Assembly (NCBI RefSeq): GCF_000219215.1
Contig: NC_015723.1
Coordinates: 186,001-250,000 of the forward strand
Direction: 5' to 3'
DNA: 64,000 bases
From: Cupriavidus necator N-1
GTDB taxonomy: Bacteria; Pseudomonadota; Gammaproteobacteria; Burkholderiales; Burkholderiaceae
Below, piece by piece: positions 61,615-64,000 of this stretch (positions within the stretch are counted from its first letter, which is position 1; every line of letters starts with the position of its first letter). A program made the translations under genes and the position numbers. The notes under the pieces were generated by a model. It made no database searches. It was not told where the DNA came from and saw only the letters and a program-made list of their open reading frames with translations.

Positions 61615-63264
61615 ATGCGAAACAACCAACCCGTTACGCAGCGCGAATACAAGCTCTCCCCATCGGACTACCTGATCTCGCGCACGGACCTCAAGGGCCG
61701 GATCACCTTTGCCAACCGCACCTTTATCGAGGCGAGCGGCTTTGCGGCCGAAGAGCTGCTCGGTGCGGCGCACAACCTGGTGCGCCATCCCGACATGCCG
61801 CCCGAAGCGTTTGCCGACCTGTGGCAGGACCTGCAGGCCGGCCGCACCTGGATGGGCGTGGTCAAGAACCGCCGCAAGAACGGCGACTTCTACTGGGTCA
61901 ACGCCGCCGTGACGCCCACGCGCGTCGATGGCAGCGTGGTCGGCTACACCTCGGTGCGGTCGATGGCGACGCGCGAGCAGGTGGAAGCCGCCGGCGCCGC
62001 CTACGCACGCTTGCGCGCCGGCCGCGCGGAGGGGCTGGCGATCCGCCACGGCGCCGTGGTGCGCACCGGGCTGCGCGGCCTGGTGCAGGGCCTGCTGCGC
62101 CTGAACCTGAAGCGCCGCATCCTGTGGGCGCAGGCCGGCGGCATGGTGTGGTTCCTGGCCGCACTGGTTGCGGTGGAAGCCCTGGGCGGCGCAGGCGTGG
62201 CCGCGGTGCGCCCGTGGCTGTGGGGCGGCTTTGCGCTGGCGCTGGCGTCGTCGTTCGCGGCCGGCACCATGCTGCTGGCGCGCGTGCACCGTCCGGTGCG
62301 CCACATGCTGGACTTTGCGCTGCGCATGGGCGCGGGTGACCTGACCACCCGCTTCGAGCACCGCAGCGCGGATGAGATCGGCGCACTGGCGCAGGCCATG
62401 CAGACCATGCAGCGCAGCCTGCAGTCGGTGGTGCATGAGATCCAGGAGGGCATGGCCAGCATCTCCACGGCAACGCGCCAGGTGGCCGCGGGCTACAACG
62501 ACCTGTCGCAACGCACCGAGCAGCAGGCGGCGGCGCTGGAGCAGACGGCGTCGAGCATGGAAGAGCTGACCAGCACGGTGCGCCAGAACGCGGACAACGC
62601 GCGCCAGGCCAGCGGGCTGGCGGCGAATGCGTCGGAGACGGCGCTGCGCGGCGGCGAAGTGGTGGGCCGGGTGGTGCAGACCATGGACGAGATCAACGAT
62701 GCGTCGAAGAAGATCGTCGACATCATCGGCGTGATCGAAGGCATCGCCTTCCAGACCAACATCCTGGCGCTGAACGCGGCGGTGGAAGCGGCGCGCGCCG
62801 GCGAGCAGGGCCGCGGCTTCGCGGTGGTGGCGGGCGAGGTGCGCAGCCTGGCGCAGCGCAGCGCCAACGCGGCCAAGGAGATCAAGGGGCTGATCGGCGA
62901 TACGGTGGAGCGCGTGGACAACGGCTCGGCGCTGGTGGGCCAGGCGGGCAAGACCATGGACGAGATTGTGCAGGCGGTCGAGCGCGTGACCGACATCATG
63001 GGCGAGATCAGCGCGGCGTCGGCCGAGCAGAGCGCGGGCATCGAGCAGGTCAACCAGGCCGTGGCGCAGATGGACGAGGGCACGCAGCAGAACGCGGCGC
63101 TGGTGGAAGAAGCTGCCGCCGCCGCGGGCTCGCTCGAAGAGCAAGCCATGCGCTTGCGCGACGCCATTGCCACGTTCCGCGTCAGCATGCAGGCCGAGGT
63201 GCGTCCGCAGCGCCTGCCGGCCCATGCGCGTGCCGACGCGGCCCAGTCACTGGCACAGGCCTAG
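61615..63264 (+). CDS. Aer-like chemoreceptor with PAS domain
   Basis: A 549-residue receptor with a cytoplasmic N-terminal PAS domain (about 20-115) containing [13 protein letters not shown], which keeps the Arg-His-x-Asp seen at the FAD site of Aer. It has an internal hydrophobic segment (about 175-220, two helices), HAMP, and the signalling domain with [20 protein letters not shown]. There is no large periplasmic part and no pentapeptide at the end. It probably senses redox or energy state for aerotaxis. Start at 61615 ([12 protein letters not shown]), typical of Aer homologues. Confidence 0.9.
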   Translation: MRNNQPVTQREYKLSPSDYLISRTDLKGRITFANRTFIEASGFAAEELLGAAHNLVRHPDMPPEAFADLWQDLQAGRTWMGVVKNRRKNGDFYWVNAAVTPTRVDGSVVGYTSVRSMATREQVEAAGAAYARLRAGRAEGLAIRHGAVVRTGLRGLVQGLLRLNLKRRILWAQAGGMVWFLAALVAVEALGGAGVAAVRPWLWGGFALALASSFAAGTMLLARVHRPVRHMLDFALRMGAGDLTTRFEHRSADEIGALAQAMQTMQRSLQSVVHEIQEGMASISTATRQVAAGYNDLSQRTEQQAAALEQTASSMEELTSTVRQNADNARQASGLAANASETALRGGEVVGRVVQTMDEINDASKKIVDIIGVIEGIAFQTNILALNAAVEAARAGEQGRGFAVVAGEVRSLAQRSANAAKEIKGLIGDTVERVDNGSALVGQAGKTMDEIVQAVERVTDIMGEISAASAEQSAGIEQVNQAVAQMDEGTQQNAALVEEAAAAAGSLEEQAMRLRDAIATFRVSMQAEVRPQRLPAHARADAAQSLAQA

Positions 63265-63384
63265 TCCACGGAACCAGGCCAGTCCGAATCAAAGACGAGG
63301 CAGGCGCGGGAACACCGACCTGCATGCGTACAAAAAGGGTGCGGCACGCCGCGCCCGAGGCTTCAGTTACAAGGGGGAGTTGCT

Positions 63385-64000
63385 ATGCATTGGTTCAATC
63401 AACTGCGCGTCACGACCAGGCTGGTTGCCGGATTCCTGGTCGTTGCCGTGATCGGCGCCGTGATGGGGCTGCTGGGTGTGGTCAACATGGGGCGCATGGC
63501 CGACTGGACCGGCAAGATCTACAACGGCGACCTGCAGGCGCTGAAGGCTGTGCAGGACGCCAATATCAACCTGGTCTATGCCAGCCGTGCGCAGATCGCG
63601 CTGCTGTCGGCATCGACCATGGGCGAGCGTTCGGCCGAGAAGGAGCAGATCGTGAAGTCGCTCGGCGCGATGGACGAACGCATCCGCCAGGTCGCGGGCG
63701 TTTTCGACAAGCCTGAGGGCAAGGCACTGGTCAAGCAGTACCAGGAGCTGTCGCCGGCTTTCCGCGCACGCATGGAGAAGTACGTCGAACTGGTCAGCAA
63801 GCAGCCGCTGGATACCTCGCAATTTGAAAGCCAGGTGTTCTCCGAGAGCGCCGACCTGCTCAAGGACAGCCATGCGCTGGAAGCGGTGATGTTCCAGATG
63901 GTCAAGCGCCGCGACGACCGCGCCCGCAACAACATGGAAGAAGCGCGCAGCGTCTACAACGCCTCCCGCCTGTGGATGCTGGGCCTGGTGCTGGGCGGCC
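63385..64000 (+). CDS. Chemoreceptor, N-terminal part (cut by window end)
   Basis: The frame is open from an ATG at 63385 (MHWFNQLRVTTRLVAGFLVV) to the window end, 205 codons. GGGGGAG eight bases upstream supports the start. A membrane helix (about 12-35) is followed by a helical periplasmic domain of the four-helix-bundle type, and a second membrane helix begins near residue 195 (LWMLGLVLGG). This is the usual front of a methyl-accepting protein; HAMP and signalling domain lie outside the window. Confidence 0.85.
   Translation, partial: MHWFNQLRVTTRLVAGFLVVAVIGAVMGLLGVVNMGRMADWTGKIYNGDLQALKAVQDANINLVYASRAQIALLSASTMGERSAEKEQIVKSLGAMDERIRQVAGVFDKPEGKALVKQYQELSPAFRARMEKYVELVSKQPLDTSQFESQVFSESADLLKDSHALEAVMFQMVKRRDDRARNNMEEARSVYNASRLWMLGLVLGG

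Noticed and set aside
61609..63225. 538-codon open frame on the minus strand
   Set aside because: Antisense to the Aer-like receptor, with Ala/Arg/His-rich composition and no motif.

Overview
The window is GC-rich, densely coded DNA from a beta-proteobacterium, most likely Cupriavidus or a close Burkholderiaceae relative. This rests on remembered family resemblance: orphan Bug-type binding proteins, LysR-controlled catabolic islands, a pcaIJ-pcaF set, a tcuAB pair, and short H-NS proteins. No rRNA, tRNA, CRISPR array, insertion sequence or prophage was seen.

Layout. 1-14.7 kb: a repeat-rich lipoprotein, then a complete Tad/Flp pilus locus on the plus strand (flp, tadV, a TadE-like gene, cpaB, cpaC, cpaE, cpaF, tadB, tadC, tadD, a DUF3613-type gene, tadG), closed by a VpsR-like sigma-54 activator that probably controls it. 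14.7-19.7 kb: a YgiW-type periplasmic protein, sbcD-sbcC (DNA end processing) and a small unknown protein. 20.2-24.8 kb: pcaI-pcaJ-pcaF, which convert beta-ketoadipate to succinyl-CoA and acetyl-CoA, with a short-chain dehydrogenase and a Bug protein behind them. 24.9-29.7 kb: tcuB and tcuA (tricarballylate oxidation) with a LysR regulator, and a divergent Bug protein. 29.9-33.5 kb: a FIST protein, a squalene/phytoene-synthase-like enzyme, an alpha/beta hydrolase and a SixA-type phosphatase.

33.6-48.2 kb: a sugar-acid island. An IlvD/Edd dehydratase (L-arabinonate dehydratase type), a 2-keto-3-deoxypentonate dehydratase and an alpha-ketoglutaric semialdehyde dehydrogenase make a full non-phosphorylating route from a pentonate to 2-oxoglutarate. 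Around them are an enolase-superfamily acid-sugar dehydratase, an amidohydrolase that may be a lactonase, a PdxA-like dehydrogenase, two MFS carriers, a Bug protein and three related LysR regulators.

48.2-56.0 kb: small and housekeeping genes, including an AphA-like PadR regulator next to a two-gene operon that carries a textbook AphA-type operator, a tyrosine-recombinase relative with a broken active site, galE, and an H-NS gene with a strong promoter. 56.5-64 kb: a chemotaxis/signalling block (a receptor with a CheR-docking tail, an EAL protein with a dead GGDEF site, a CheY-like regulator, CheW, an Aer-like PAS receptor, and a third receptor cut by the window end).

Functions are assigned by reading motifs and from memory of the families; no database search was run.
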